This document shows positions 1 through 9,845 of a DNA stretch of 13,599 nt, in pieces. The notes below the pieces were generated by a model, which worked only from the letters and a program-made list of their open reading frames with translations, made no database searches and was not told where the DNA came from. Position 1 is the first letter of the stretch, and every line of letters starts with the position of its first letter. Both the position numbers and the translations under genes were made by a program. Source of the DNA: Diaporthe sp. PMI_573 (Eukaryota > Ascomycota > Sordariomycetes > Diaporthales > Diaporthaceae); assembly GCA_021399435.1 (NCBI GenBank), contig JAJTUP010000208.1, positions 1 to 13,599 on the forward strand, read 5' to 3'.

Positions 1-2110
1 TTTTTAGAGCATACCTATAGATATCATAAAATTTGCCGCCCTTACCAGATATTATATAACAAGTACTAGCAGTTTAGAAAGCAATAAAGATACTACGTAT
101 AATTTAAGCAAAAGTTAAAGTTAACTATACAATTAATACTAGAAATAGACTAGACCTCTAGTCTACCTTATCTTTACCAATTTAAAGTAAAGTCTTAATC
201 TAAAGGAAAAACAAAAAGTAGAAAAGACTATATAAAGTCAACAATATTAAGGAATATATAATTATAGTAGGTATAATAAATAGACTAATTTAAATATAGG
301 CAATATATATTAAGCTATATTACTATATAATAAGAGCCATACCTTAAAATAAATTAAATACCCCTTAGCCTATTATATAAAAATAACTCTAATTAAAGAA
401 AAGAAAAACAACTAAAAAAGGCTACTATATAAGCTATTTAACTAAGGAGGAGAGAATGCCCCTATAAAGTTGCTATATAACTAATATTTGTTATATATAT
501 ATAGTGGTTGCTAAGTATTTTCCTTACCTAGAAGAAGAAAGACTTATATAATTTAGTAGTTAAACTACGCCAAGACAATATTATTACTACTCCTAGAAGG
601 CTATTTGAGAAGTCAGATATACTAGAAATAAATACTTTAGCTAGTAAAGATATCTTTTAATTTATTTAGTACAACCTAAACTAATACTATAGACTTTAAA
701 TCTTTAAAACAAAGATGGTACAAGAAGTAAAAAACAGGTTAACAAAGCCTATAGAAAAATCTAGGCTTATTATATAAAGGTATAGAGATTTAGGAAAGGA
801 GGTAATCCTAACCCAAGCTCCTACTATTTAAAGAATAAGCTAGAGACTTATCCTTATACTAAAACCAACTCTTATATTATACTTTTACTACTAAAGAGAG
901 TTAAGGGACATTATATAAGCCTATACCTAATCATATAACCCCCTTACTTATACTATTCTAGCAGAGCTACCAATAGAGCTATATAATTAATACCCACTAA
1001 AAACTATACTCCTAATTTAAAAGCTATTATATAGACTAGTAGAGTTAGGTCTATATTAATACAAAATATATTATTTACACTATATTAAAATTTTAGAGAT
1101 AAAGGTCTTAATATACAATCTATACTTATTATTTACTATAAATAGACTATATAACTTTAGAATTACTAGGATGTAAATAGACAAGACCTTTAGCTTTATA
1201 ACTATCTAATTCTCTAGAAAAGAAGAAGAGAAACTATATAATAGAAAGTTTTATATAAAAGATAAGTAAATCCTAGAGCCAAAATAACTAATTAAGTTTA
1301 ATGGAGGGAAGATTAAGTTTAATAGGGATAACATTACCTTTATATAGAAGAGCTAAGTAGTAAACCTAGTCCTAATTAACCTAGAGGCTAAAGATATACC
1401 CTAATAGTATATTGCCTAACATGTAAGGAGTGCCTATATTACATTAATCTACTAACTAAAAGCTATATACAACCTATTATTAGCAGCTTAGATTAAAGAC
1501 CTAAAAAAGAAAGATATAAATATACTTAATATATAAATTAAGTAGTAGATAAAGAATTCTAAGAGAGGAATTATATTTATTTTACTTAACCTAAAATGTA
1601 TAAAGCTCTATATTTTTACAAACAGATCCTTTATAAATAATATAGACCTTACTTTCTAGCTAGAATTTATTATTATACTAGTAATAAAAACTAGTTATAT
1701 GAGAGAAAACTTTAAAATCTATAAAAATATTATTTATTAGAGCTTAACTAAGTATAAAAGAGTGACTTAAAGTATACTAGTAAGTAAGCTATATAGAATA
1801 ATAACTAGATTTAATAGTAACATAATACTTAATATAATACTTAACTAGATTATAACTTGTCTAGAAATACTAAGAATTTTAGTTATTATCTATATAGATT
1901 TAAGATTATTATATAACTATTTAGTTAGGCTAGGTATAATAAATAAAAAAAAACTAATAATTGATATTATATTATTAAAAAAAATATATAAAAAAAAAGA
2001 AATTTCTAAAATATAGTAGATTAATAGAAAAAATAACCTAGCTAATACTTATATAAAGAAGGTACTAAATAGAGTATTAAAAAAGCTAATCTTAATAAAT
2101 ATATTAAAGA
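1..2110 (+). pseudogene. Copia pol pseudogene of element A (linker, reverse transcriptase, RNase H)
   Basis: Reads as the C-terminal half of a Copia Pol polyprotein. Positions 1-560 fit the poorly conserved integrase-RT linker. From about 560 the fungal Copia RT start is visible: residues like EKSRLIIQ at 751-774, then an 'LTQAPTIQR'-like block near 804-834 and a 'RDIIQAYTQS'-like block near 904-936. The RT catalytic Asp pair reads D-K at 1180-1185. RNase H follows: the 'IFTDASF' block reads IFTNRSF near 1609-1629 (catalytic Asp to Asn, codon 1621-1623), and the 'SELY' block reads SKLY (Glu to Lys, 1786-1788). The end resembles the usual Copia 'RWINGKDNPAD' terminus near 2015-2045. Stops are nearly all TAA/TAG. 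It cannot encode an active protein. Confidence 0.85.
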
Positions 2111-2274
2111 TTAAAGTAAAAATATATATAGAATGCCTTAGCTAAAAAAATAAGGGAAGAGATATTTAACTAGAGGGTATAAAGATAAGAAGAAATTAAC
2201 TAAAAGGTACAAAAATAAGAAGAAAAAGCTATAAAATAGCTATACAAAAACTTAAGGACTAAAGAAAGACAGGC

Positions 2275-2490
2275 CTAAGATGTATAATAGATAGGCCTAA
2301 AATAGCTATAGGATAACTTTAGGACATATAAAGGATATAGCTAGGATAGGTTTAGGATAGACTTAAGATATATAAAAAATATAGCCAAGATACTTTAAGA
2401 TATATAAAAAACATAGCTAGGATATTTCAAGACATATAAGGATATAACTAGAATACCTTAGGATATAACTAAGATACTTTAGGCTATATA
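2275..2490 (+). repeat. 21/32-bp minisatellite in the element A tail
   Basis: Degenerate tandem repeat. Copies start at about 2365, 2397 and 2429 (32-bp spacing), followed by a shorter version of about 21 bp. The core looks like aggatataactaagatactt, and the longer unit carries about 10-11 extra bases after 'agatata'. Similar, more decayed copies extend upstream to about 2275. The same repeat, with the same 21 and 31-32 bp units, occupies the matching place in element B, so it belongs to this retrotransposon family. Confidence 0.75.
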
Positions 2491-2729
2491 ATAGACCTTA
2501 AAAACTATATCTAGGACTTAAAAAAATTGTATAAAGCTAGCTATAGGATTTAATAATTATATAATAGAAAACTTTTTATAAATTACTAAGGAGTATTTAT
2601 ATAAAGAAAAAGTAGTGAGAGGAGAATTAAATTTTAGCTATAGTATATAAGAAAATCATTATATAAACCTAAAACCTAGAACATATCTACTTAACTATAT
2701 ATTTAAAAGTATACAGATTAATTAAAAAA
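2491..2729 (+). other. 3' tail of element A, no gene seen
   Basis: AT-rich sequence after the minisatellite. About 2615-2677 aligns with the reverse complement of about 5829-5888 in element B, so the shared 3' tail of the family reaches at least that far. Beyond about 2700 I see no further homology. Confidence 0.5.
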
Positions 2730-2731
2730 CT

Positions 2732-3513
2732 CTTATCTTCCTGCTTAATCTCCTACTTAATACCCTCTAAAGTTACTAAGCTACAAAAGGGTCCTAGGCT
2801 ACTATTATTTAAATTATTTCTACTACTATAGCTACTATAACCTTTACAACCTCCTCTATAAATACGGACTCTACATAGCTAATAATTCTTATAATAAAGG
2901 CACTAGTAATCCTGCAACTACTAGATATAACCTATACAAGTACCTCCCTAAAATCTAGGTAGCTGAAAATATCTCTTAAATTAGCACACATTAGGTAAAC
3001 TATACAAGTATTTAGTACATCAATTACTATCCTAATTATATAACTAAATTAAAATCGCGTAATAGTAGCTTAAATGACAAATAATATAGGTAATAATGTT
3101 AACTAGCTATATATTAATATTGTATAATATTTAAATATTGTACAAGAGAAGTACGGTAATTACATACTTAGCATTTTTTAAAAATGTTAGAGCAGGAATA
3201 ATAGTAGGAAAAGAGTTATATAGATATTAATAATAAAGGAGGCTAGAAAAGTATAATTTAGAAAATAACTAGTTGGGAGGGTTATAATCTAACAGCTTGT
3301 AGTTAGACCAGGAATATATATTAAAGTATTAAAGAGAGATGTGAGAAGAGACTAGGTAGAGCCTACCTATAAAGTAGGAATAGGTACTATAATAATAAAC
3401 ACAGATATAGGCAAAGCATATAGAGAGAGAGGCGACCTATAAGGGCTATATGGAGAACCATAATTAGATATTATATAAAGAAGTTTAATGATAAAGGTAA
3501 GTTTTAAAGATAT
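2732..3513 (+). pseudogene. Unidentified degenerate coding frame 3' of element A
   Basis: I do not recognise the product. The frame with codons starting at 2 modulo 3 looks coding: from about 2822 to 3506 it contains about 18 stops, all TAA or TAG and none TGA, as expected if Gln and Trp codons were hit by RIP. Between stops the residues are well mixed and not low-complexity, for example around 3140-3165 (QEKYGNYILS), 3300-3330 (LVVRPGIYIK) and 3380-3440 (GIGTIIINTDIG, then AYRERGDL). The first ATG in frame is at 3074. A GTAAGT at 3497-3502 could be a 5' splice site, after which coherence fades. It lies in sense orientation just after the tail of A. It could be a passenger gene, part of another repeat, or the upstream region of element C. 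It lacks Copia gag or pol motifs. Confidence 0.4.
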
Positions 3514-3555
3514 TTAAATTATATAATATATAAGGTATATGTGTATATATGTATA

Positions 3556-3575
3556 AGAGAGAGAGAGAGAGAGAG
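3556..3575. repeat. (GA)n microsatellite
   Basis: About ten uninterrupted GA dinucleotides, preceded by an alternating GT/AT stretch (3537-3554). Confidence 0.9.
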
Positions 3576-4200
3576 TATTGTGTAATAGAGAAGAAAAGAG
3601 GAAAGGTTAAAATAGAAGGTAAAAATAAAAGGGTTTTTATACTAGTACTAAAAGGGCACTATATATAGAGTATTCCAGCTGGCTGAGAAAAAGAGGTCAT
3701 TTATACAAATAAGTTATAGGCAATAGTCCCTTCTAGTACCTTCTGGCTAGTATAATAAAAAGTTGTAAGAAAAGGTAGGTAGAAAATAGGTTAGAAAGAG
3801 TATTGAGAGGAAGGCTGAGAAAGATGGTATGATAAGTACCTAATGTAGACTATTAGGTAAAGGTTTACTTATACCGCACAATTATAAAGCCAGGGTAGCA
3901 CAACCTACCTAGCTAGAGTAAATTTCTTTTATATAGGAAAGGGTGTACAAGTAATTCAACTTGCTCAACCGGCCCAAAAAGAGTGTATAATTAGAAAACA
4001 AAAGACCCCTAGTATTAAAATAGTACTAAGGCTGATCATATAGAGCTATCTTGACTAAAAAGGATAACTAATTAGGCAAGGGAGTATATATAGACCTCTT
4101 AGGTCTGCGTGTAAACTTCCTTACCTATTTTATAGTTTAGATAGATATTAATAAATTCAAAACTAATTACACAAACACATATATATATACATTATACTAT
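3576..4200. other. Unassigned region without a recognised gene
   Basis: Less extreme in AT content than the flanks. No frame on either strand is convincingly coding. It holds TATA-like strings (near 3661 and 4085) and an imperfect inverted repeat (3646-3662 with 3723-3738). These could belong to a decayed LTR or promoter, but I found no second copy to support that. Confidence 0.4.
3646..3738. repeat. Imperfect inverted repeat
   Basis: The left arm tactaaaagggcactat (3646-3662) pairs with atagtcccttctagta (3723-3738), with one mismatch and one extra base. The 60-base loop contains a TATATATAG string and CCAGCTGG. The role is unknown. Confidence 0.45.
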
Positions 4201-4506
4201 ATAGTAAAAGCCATTCAACATTACTCAAAATATTTCTAAGCAAAGTTATATAATTTTAAGTTAATTATAATAATCTTTTTGCCTTAACTCTTTTACTAAA
4301 AAGTAATATAGTAATTAAAAGTTATTAATAGCTTATTTTTATTAAATTTAATTATTTCTCTTAGTATTAGAGTCTTCTTTTCTTTATAATAAATCTCTGT
4401 TTACTTAATCTTCCAGTCTTCTATAGCTGGAAATTTTAGGGTATTTAATAATAAAGTATTGTTTATCTATATTCTAATAATAGCAAATTTATCTTTACTA
4501 CCTATA
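4201..4506 (+). mobile_element. Left flank of element C, interrupted by element B
   Basis: This AT-rich sequence abuts the target duplication of B. When B and one CTATA copy are taken out, the frame containing 4423-4506 (codons at 1 modulo 3) continues open across the junction into the sequence beginning at 12003, giving about 160 bases with no stop. On the right side the same frame leads toward the integrase remnant of element C. A 'VFNNK' string near 4440 recalls the region after the active site of Copia proteases, but the Asp-Ser/Thr-Gly itself is not visible. Assignment to C rests mainly on continuity. Confidence 0.4.
4502..4506. repeat. Target site duplication of element B, left copy
   Basis: CTATA directly outside the 3' LTR, identical to 11998-12002 directly outside the 5' LTR. 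Five bp is the standard Ty1/Copia duplication length. Confidence 0.8.
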
Positions 4507-4709
4507 TATTAAATGGGCTTTGTACGTACGTACATATCATTAGACAATTAGGTTTGGTTAATTAATTCTTGCTTATTCTTCTAATTAAGAGAGAAGGGAG
4601 ACCTCTGTACGGTGGGCATGATATACATACCTATGCCAAGGCGGTCTGCTTAGTCATCCCTTCAGTATTAAGGCTTAAGCGTACAGCTGTGCTTAATGCT
4701 ATTCTAACA
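4507..4709 (-). repeat. 3' LTR of element B
   Basis: This 203-bp direct repeat of 11795-11997 aligns with no gaps. I count 25 differences, all of them transitions. On the minus strand it starts TGTTAGAATAGC and ends TTTAATA. The expected terminal CA reads TA in both copies, consistent with one C-to-T change. Homology stops abruptly at 4507 and, apart from a chance CTA, at 4709. Confidence 0.92.
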
Positions 4710-5218
4710 CTAGTAATCTTTTCTTTGTGAGTACTGTATGCTTGTAGACTGGTTGTACAAGTAGGTTGAGCTGCTCGTATGCAATAGCTTTTCGGAGCTT
4801 CTGACGTGGGCAGGTTGTACTGCCTTTTCCTTTGTTTCCTATATAAATCAAGATTGCGCCGTATGTGTGTAAAATACTACCCTTTTCAAACCCTTCCCTT
4901 TTGTATAAAAAGAGCTTCTTGAGGAAGGGCCACGAGAGCTGCCTTCTGAAGGTAGTGACTTACTTACTTGAGTTTATCATACTGGTGGTAGGTGTGCTGA
5001 CTGATTGCTGGGGTACCGTATGCCTTCAAGGCTTTTGCCTGCTTCCCTTTCTTTGCTTCCCTTTCCTCTTCCCTTTTCAACATACGATACACATACCCAC
5101 ACACACACACACATATACTCTACTATATATATTGTCGTATATTTTTCAAATTAAACTTTAAACTAAAACTTCTTGACCTCTTTAAACAATAGCAAACGCC
5201 TAGCCTTAATTTAGTAGC
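4710..5218 (+). promoter_or_regulatory. GC-richer block upstream of the antisense gene; possible promoter
   Basis: Composition changes sharply here, to about 45% GC by hand count at 4741-4800. A TATATAAA string lies at 4840-4847, a pyrimidine-rich stretch at about 5041-5080 and an (AC)n run at 5098-5113. A CT-rich stretch ahead of a start codon is common in ascomycete promoters, so this could be the upstream region of the decayed gene at 5219. An open frame of 98 codons (4865-5161) ends in Ser/Pro/Phe and His/Thr runs produced by the CT and CA tracts, and I do not consider it a gene. The sequence shows far less RIP than the rest of the element. Confidence 0.4.
5098..5113. repeat. (AC)n microsatellite
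   Basis: A run of about eight CA/AC dinucleotides inside the less mutated block. Confidence 0.85.
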
Positions 5219-5816
5219 ATGTTCGTTAATAACTTTAATAAGGTGAACTACCTAAACATCCTAACTTCCTCTGCTACAAATCAGGCCTTTCTGCTCACGA
5301 TATATACTAGCGTTCGTACTACCCTTCTTGCCTTAGCTATACCTCGTACTAACTAAGAGTCTAGGACGAAGAATATAGTGCTTGCCGTCTCCCGTCTGTT
5401 AATATCACTATATGAATAGCCAAGGGCAACACAATGTAGGAGGCCTAGGCCAAGATTATTCGCCAGGAGAGCTACTTTCGTGTAATCTTTATTCAGTCGC
5501 GCGGAAATATGGCTGGCCGTTACTTACAGAAGTGTAGCAACTATTATGTAACTAAATACTTTAAGTATTACTTATACCTTGACGAATTCTATAGGGGTGC
5601 TTGTATAGAGTATATGTAGTAGTCATATAGAAATTATTGTAACTATTATAATAATAATTAGCTATCTGATTTAAATAATGAGGATTCTTTAGACAATAAA
5701 GAGTTTAATACTAAAGGTACCTTAAGCCCTAAGGTTAAATACAAGCCTGTAGTAATTAACCTATAATATAATACCTAGGTTATTAATTCTAGTTCTAAGT
5801 AGGTTGGGTTATATAG
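5219..5816 (+). pseudogene. Decayed Cys-rich protein gene, antisense inside element B
   Basis: I cannot name the product. From about 5341 to 5816 the frame with codons at 1 modulo 3 reads as a plausible protein broken mainly by TAG/TAA. It has 'IIRQESYF' near 5452-5475, 'SRGNMAGRYLQKCSNYY' at about 5497-5547, a 'YRGACIEYM' block near 5590-5616, then 'NYCNYYNNN' and an acidic 'LNNEDSLDNKE' tail. Several Tyr codons (TAT) sit where C-x2-C patterns would fit, so a Cys-cluster domain converted Cys to Tyr by RIP is likely. An ATG at 5219 opens 45 codons in another frame (2 modulo 3), so the N-terminal part may be frameshifted. The gene is opposite to the retroelement and ends at about the point (5829) where homology with element A resumes. 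It may be a captured host fragment or an element-specific antisense ORF. Confidence 0.5.
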
Positions 5817-5828
5817 TAGATCTTAGGT

Positions 5829-6091
5829 AGTAGAAGGTTAAGTTTTTTATATAATAGATTTTCTCTAATAGTAGGCTCTCCTCCTACTTTACTTATATAA
5901 TAATTCTTTTTCGTATATTAAATCTAAACTTCTCTTAACTTAATTTTTATATAATTCTGTTCCCATAAGATATAAGCTTTTGTCTAAAGTATCCCCTATT
6001 TTTGCTTTCTTCTAGGCTATAGTAGTATTCTTAGCTGTTCTTATATAGCCTAACCTTGCCCTGGGTCTGCCTTTAGTTGCTTTTTATACGG
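5829..6091 (-). other. Family-specific 3' tail of element B
   Basis: AT-rich, no gene recognised. The stretch 5829-5888 matches 2615-2677 of element A in inverse orientation. It marks the end of sequence shared by the two elements and so the edge of the extra block in B. Confidence 0.55.
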
Positions 6092-6245
6092 CTAAAGTGT
6101 TCTAGTTATGTCCTAAGATGTCCTGGCTCTGTCCTTATATATCCTAAAGTGTCCTGGCTATATCTTAAGTTGTTCTGGCCGTGTCCTTTGTATGTCTTGG
6201 GGCTGTCCTAACCATGTCCTAGGCCTATCTATTGTATGTCCTAGG
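6092..6245 (-). repeat. 21/32-bp minisatellite in the element B tail
   Basis: On the minus strand the units run 32, 21, 31 and 21 bases, each close to AGGACATAGCCAGGACACTTT, with a 10-11 base insertion in the long form (AAGACATACAAAGGACACGG begins one of them). Seen on the + strand as a 'gtcctaagatgtcctggc' rhythm. It is better preserved than its counterpart in A (2275-2490). Confidence 0.8.
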
Positions 6246-6618
6246 CCTGTTTTGTAGTCTTTTCTTCTTACCCTTTTTGGTCTATCCTTATATAATTAAA
6301 TTAGCTACCTCTTCCCCTATCCTTTCTTATAAGTATATCTTTTCCTCTTCTTTTAATAGAGATGATAAGGGTCTTATTCTAATCATATAGTCCAGTTAAA
6401 AGGATCCTAGCTTTTTAGCTAGAGGCCTGGGTTTAATTCCTAATATAACTCTAGACCTAAGTAGTCTCTATCTTTTTCCTCTATTCTTTTTAGTCTAGGT
6501 AATCTATATATACTTTAATCCTAATCTTTAGTCTGTTAGTAAAAATAAGTTACTCTAGTACTAAATTTAGTGTCTTTTTTATATAAGTATCTACTAGGTT
6601 ATCTTAATTATTAATCTA

Positions 6619-6837
6619 TTATACCTTAGAAATTTCTTTCCTCTTGTATAATTCCCTAAAAGATATAATGTCTATTATAAGTCTCTTCTTATCTATAGTT
6701 CCTAGCTTTACTAGGTATTTATATAATAATCGTAAATCTAAATAAATTACTACTAGAATTCTTGGTATAGCTAAATAGTCTATAATTCTGTTTATTGTTA
6801 TACTAAGCGCTATACTACTGTTAAATCTAATTATCAT
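6619..6837 (-). pseudogene. RNase H C-terminal fragment of element B
   Basis: A 72-codon open stretch from the end of the Copia RNase H domain, not an independent gene. Residues 25-60 match the typical fungal Copia pattern: 'IPRILVVIYLDLRLLYKYL', then 'KLGTIDKKRLIIDI', where family members have an Asp-Ser-x-x-Leu block followed by a conserved Leu-Gly-Thr. The same segment, more damaged, lies at about 1800-2026 of element A. Immediately upstream (6847-6849) the catalytic Glu of the 'SELY' motif is Lys; the first catalytic Asp (7012-7014) is retained. Confidence 0.85.
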
Positions 6838-7239
6838 ACTGTATAGCTTGCTCGCTAGTATACTCTAGGTTACCCTTTTATACTTAGTTAAGCTCTAATA
6901 TATAATGTTTCTAAAGATCTTAAAATTAGTTTCTATATAGCTAGTTTCTGTAGCTAGTATAATAATGAATCTAAGTTATAATGTAAGGTCCTTATTGTTT
7001 GTAAATAAGCTATCTGTAAAGATATACATCTTTATATAATTAAGTTTAAATAGTATATAAATTAGCCCTCTTTTAGGGTTCTCTATTTACTACCCTAGTC
7101 GTATATTCAAGGTCTTTATATCCTTTTCCTCAGGGTTCTTAACTTATGTAGCTATTAATAAGTCATATAACGCTTCTAGTTAATAAATCAAAGCTATATA
7201 TGCTTCTCTTATATGTTGTATAATATATTGTTAGGGTAT

Positions 7240-8065
7240 GTCCTCTTCGTCTATATTAATTGTATGAAGCTGGTTTGCTTGGCCTTTCTAAGTGAGGATA
7301 ATGTTATCCTTATCCTTTTAAATTCGTCCGCTATTAAAGTTAATTAGGGTGTTTTTCTCTAAAATTGTCTTTAGCTTTGTATGAAACCCTTTCTTTTAGA
7401 GTTCTTCTTTCTCTCTTTCTAAAAATCGTGTAGTAGTGAAAATTAAAGTGTTGTCTGTCTAAAGTCCTGCAATTCTAAAGAATTCTAGGCTATCTATAGT
7501 AAATAGTAGGCATAGGTTGTATATAGAAACTAACATCTTTAAAGATTCAGTATGGTGTATATGATAGGTCTTGTACTAGTAGAGGCTAGACTCTGTAAGG
7601 CTATATAATAGCTTTTTAATTAGAAGGACTATATCTAAAGGGTATCTATCCTGTAGCTCTGCTAGTAGTTATGTGATGATTGTCCTTGTAAGTGGGTTAT
7701 GTGACTGAGTGTATGTTTGAGTAATGTCTTAAAGCTCCCCCCTTACACTAAAGTATAGTACAAGGGTTGGTCCCAAGGCTAGAATTATATACTAGCTTAT
7801 CTATTAAATTATAGATGCTTGAATAAGAATGATTTCTTTGCCCTTATTATTATAGCCTTATATAATAAGTCTTAACTTTTTAACTAGTCTAGTTAACTTG
7901 TTTTTAATCTCTTGTACCATGTATATCTTGTAGACTCTTAGTACCTTATACACCGTTGGGTTATATTATATAAAGCAAAAGACTTCTTTATTTGCTAGGG
8001 TATTAATTTCCATAGTGTCTAATTCTTTGTACAGGGCCCCTAGAGTGGTGATAATATTATCTTAG
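7240..8065 (-). pseudogene. Reverse transcriptase domain (RVT_2 type) of element B
   Basis: The domain would copy element RNA into cDNA. It starts near 8000 with a 'LAIKLRQDNIITT'-like lead-in, then 'LRLIIQGYNNKGKEIIL', a 'GPTLVLYF' block and 'LQDITQTYTQSHNPL' near 7675-7725. The catalytic block, usually Leu-Gln-x-Asp-Asp-Thr-Leu, reads LQTDNTLIF, with the second Asp changed to Asn at 7450-7452 by one G-to-A change. In-frame stops replace Gln or Trp codons at many places. Confidence 0.85.
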
Positions 8066-8299
8066 CGAAGCTTAATAGCTAACTCGTAGTTATTTCTCTC
8101 CTTCTAGGTAAGAAAGAATCTTGATAAGAATTGTATAGGGTGCTTTCTTAGTCTCCCTCTCTTCCTTAGTTAAATTTACTCTAGAAGAGATAGTTCTAAA
8201 AAATTATTGTCTAGTAGTCGTATAATCTCGTTAGATTGATAATAGAGTTTGATATGTATTATATAAAACTAGGTTGGCCTATTAACCATATCTATAGTA

Positions 8300-9009
8300 A
8301 TTATATATCTTTTAATCCCTTTAATTTTATATAGTCTAATCTATCCCTTGTTCTCTCTCCAAACCATAACTTTACTTCTTAGTGGAAGAGAAAACACTTT
8401 ATATATATGTAGGCCGTTCCTTGTATTAATTGCCTAGTTAATATTAACTTCTATACGAATTCCTCTCAGTATTTTCATAGCCTTCTATATAGCTTCTGCC
8501 CTTTATATAATATTAAGTAACAGTGGTAAGTCCTGGCTTATTTGTGGATATGCTCTAAAAATAAGTAAAGTTAGTACGATACTGTTTAGGCTAGCTATAT
8601 TGTTTAAAGCTTTGATAGCTATCTGAAGAATGGTCTCCTTATCTATATAGTAACTGATTTCTGCCTTTAAGATATTATATACTCTCTAAAGTAATGTATA
8701 TACTCTCTTAATCTTGCTAATAGCCTAGTATACTTCTATAGGTATCTCTTCACACGAGATACCTATAATCTTAGTACTATTCCTAAATTCTTCTAAAGTA
8801 AAATTAGTACCTAGGTCGTATACAATGTAGTTAGGCGGGCCCGTATAGATGTAGATCCAGTACCTACACAGGGTATTTTATATATCTTATATAAATAAGA
8901 AGCTAAGAAAAGTTGCTGCTTGAAAGCTTATATCCGTGTTAATTATATATAAAATGTTTTGGTTTCCTAGTCATACTATATCTATAATAATTTCATAGTT
9001 GAAGTGGCT
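8300..9009 (-). pseudogene. Integrase domain of element B
   Basis: Catalyses insertion of cDNA into the genome in active elements. Asp 1 of the DDE triad is in 'IIIDIV' (8980-8982). The block 'YWIYIYTGPPN' (near 8830-8862) matches the conserved Copia Trp-x-x-x-Tyr-x-Gly-Pro-Pro stretch, and Asp 2 is in 'DLGTNF' (8815-8817). The catalytic Glu, expected 35 residues on in 'VER', reads Lys at 8707-8709 (IKR). The 55-residue D-D spacing and 35-residue D-E spacing fit the family. The weaker C-terminal part extends toward 8300. Confidence 0.85.
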
Positions 9010-9200
9010 TTCGTCCTTGATAGAAAACTTAAATCTCTTTAGTGCTGGGTCGTATAATTGGTAATAGTGATAAAACTTCTAAATCTTCTCCAGAATAGCT
9101 TCTTCCACATCTATATGCCTAGCACTTCTCAGGAGTTGATATAGCTTCTCTATATATAGGTGTCCAAATCTTCTATAAAGCCTTCTAAGCTATGCTTCTA
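9010..9200 (-). pseudogene. GAG_pre-integrase zinc-binding segment of element B
   Basis: The HHCC module ahead of the integrase core. 'RRFGHLYIEKLYQLLRSARH' begins at 9174 and carries both His positions. The Cys pair, usually in 'KFCHYC', reads KFYHYY at about 9061-9078, so both zinc-binding Cys have become Tyr (TGT/TGC to TAT/TAC). Confidence 0.8.
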
Positions 9201-9239
9201 TAAAGAATGAAACTGCTTCTATACAGCTAATATTAAAGA

Positions 9240-9660
9240 ATAGGTGACCCTATTTGTATACTATGGGGATTGTCGTGCTATTACTTTGTATAATGACGTT
9301 TTATATATTATTAAAGTAGGCTCCTAGTCTATCTATATCATATAGAGAGAAAAGAAATAAGGTAGAGGTATCTAAAATGTGGTATTTAACTCGTCTGATA
9401 GAGTTATTTATTAGAATCATACTAATAGGTAAAATTGCCTTGCTTAGGCTAAACTTTACTAATACTTTTCCGGGTGTCTAAGATATTTTTGTGTAAGGGT
9501 TCTCATAAAGATAGGCTAGTACCTGAGGCTTCCCTACTGTAGAGAATCTAGTAGCTCTAGTATCTTATAGTTCTCCCTAGTAGATAATACTATATAGGTC
9601 CTATAGTATAAATTAGCTTACCTCTACTGTCTTAGATACTAAAAAGATATCTTTACTTAT
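9240..9660 (-). pseudogene. Aspartic protease domain of element B
   Basis: Would process the polyprotein. The active-site block 'LQDTRATRFSTVGKPQ' lies at about 9526-9573. It corresponds to the fungal Copia Asp-Thr-Gly-Ala-x-x-x-Ser-Thr-x-Gly-x-Pro-Gln signature, with the catalytic Asp retained at 9562-9564 but Gly changed to Arg at 9556-9558. Downstream residues continue to 'YKWGHL'-like and 'LRRLYRRFGH' sequence, the usual junction to the pre-integrase module. Confidence 0.75.
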
Positions 9661-9845
9661 TATATAATGGTAAAAAGATGAGTTTATAAGGTATGCTAAC
9701 TAGGTCTTACTTTTAAAATCTTAGCTGTTATCTAATTCTACTTCTACAGGGTTCTCTCCCTTATAGTTAAGTAGGTAAAATATAAAGTCATTATATAGAG
9801 GGTCTTGTTCTAGTATCTTATAGGCCTGAAGGTATTAGTCTTTCG

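Larger units (their letters stand above)
1..2700 (+). mobile_element. Element A: decayed Ty1/Copia retrotransposon, 3' part
   Basis: This is the 3' portion of a Copia-type LTR retrotransposon whose 5' end lies beyond the left window edge. One reading frame (codons starting at positions 1 modulo 3) carries Copia motifs from about 500 to 2110 without a visible frameshift, interrupted by many TAA/TAG stops. It shares the order RT, RNase H, repeat tail with element B, which lies in the opposite orientation, and it resembles B closely enough to be the same family. Homology to B continues through the tandem-repeat tail to about 2677. I found no LTR like those of B downstream, so the 3' LTR is lost or unrecognisable. 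The composition is extremely AT-rich, as expected after heavy RIP. Confidence 0.85.

Noticed and set aside
3661..3672. TATATATAG string as a promoter
   Set aside because: Such strings are frequent by chance in RIP-mutated DNA, and no gene follows.
3930..3975. Short similarity (tgtacaagta and tttatatagg words) to 4750-4850
   Set aside because: Matches are short, in inconsistent order and orientation, and include a palindromic word; not enough to call a shared repeat.
3537..5113. GA and AC microsatellites as a CRISPR array or satellite
   Set aside because: Simple dinucleotide runs without spacers; the context is fungal.
4865..5161. Open frame of 98 codons on the + strand
   Set aside because: Its second half is made by CT-rich and CA-repeat tracts, it shows no domain, and the region looks more like an upstream region than a gene.
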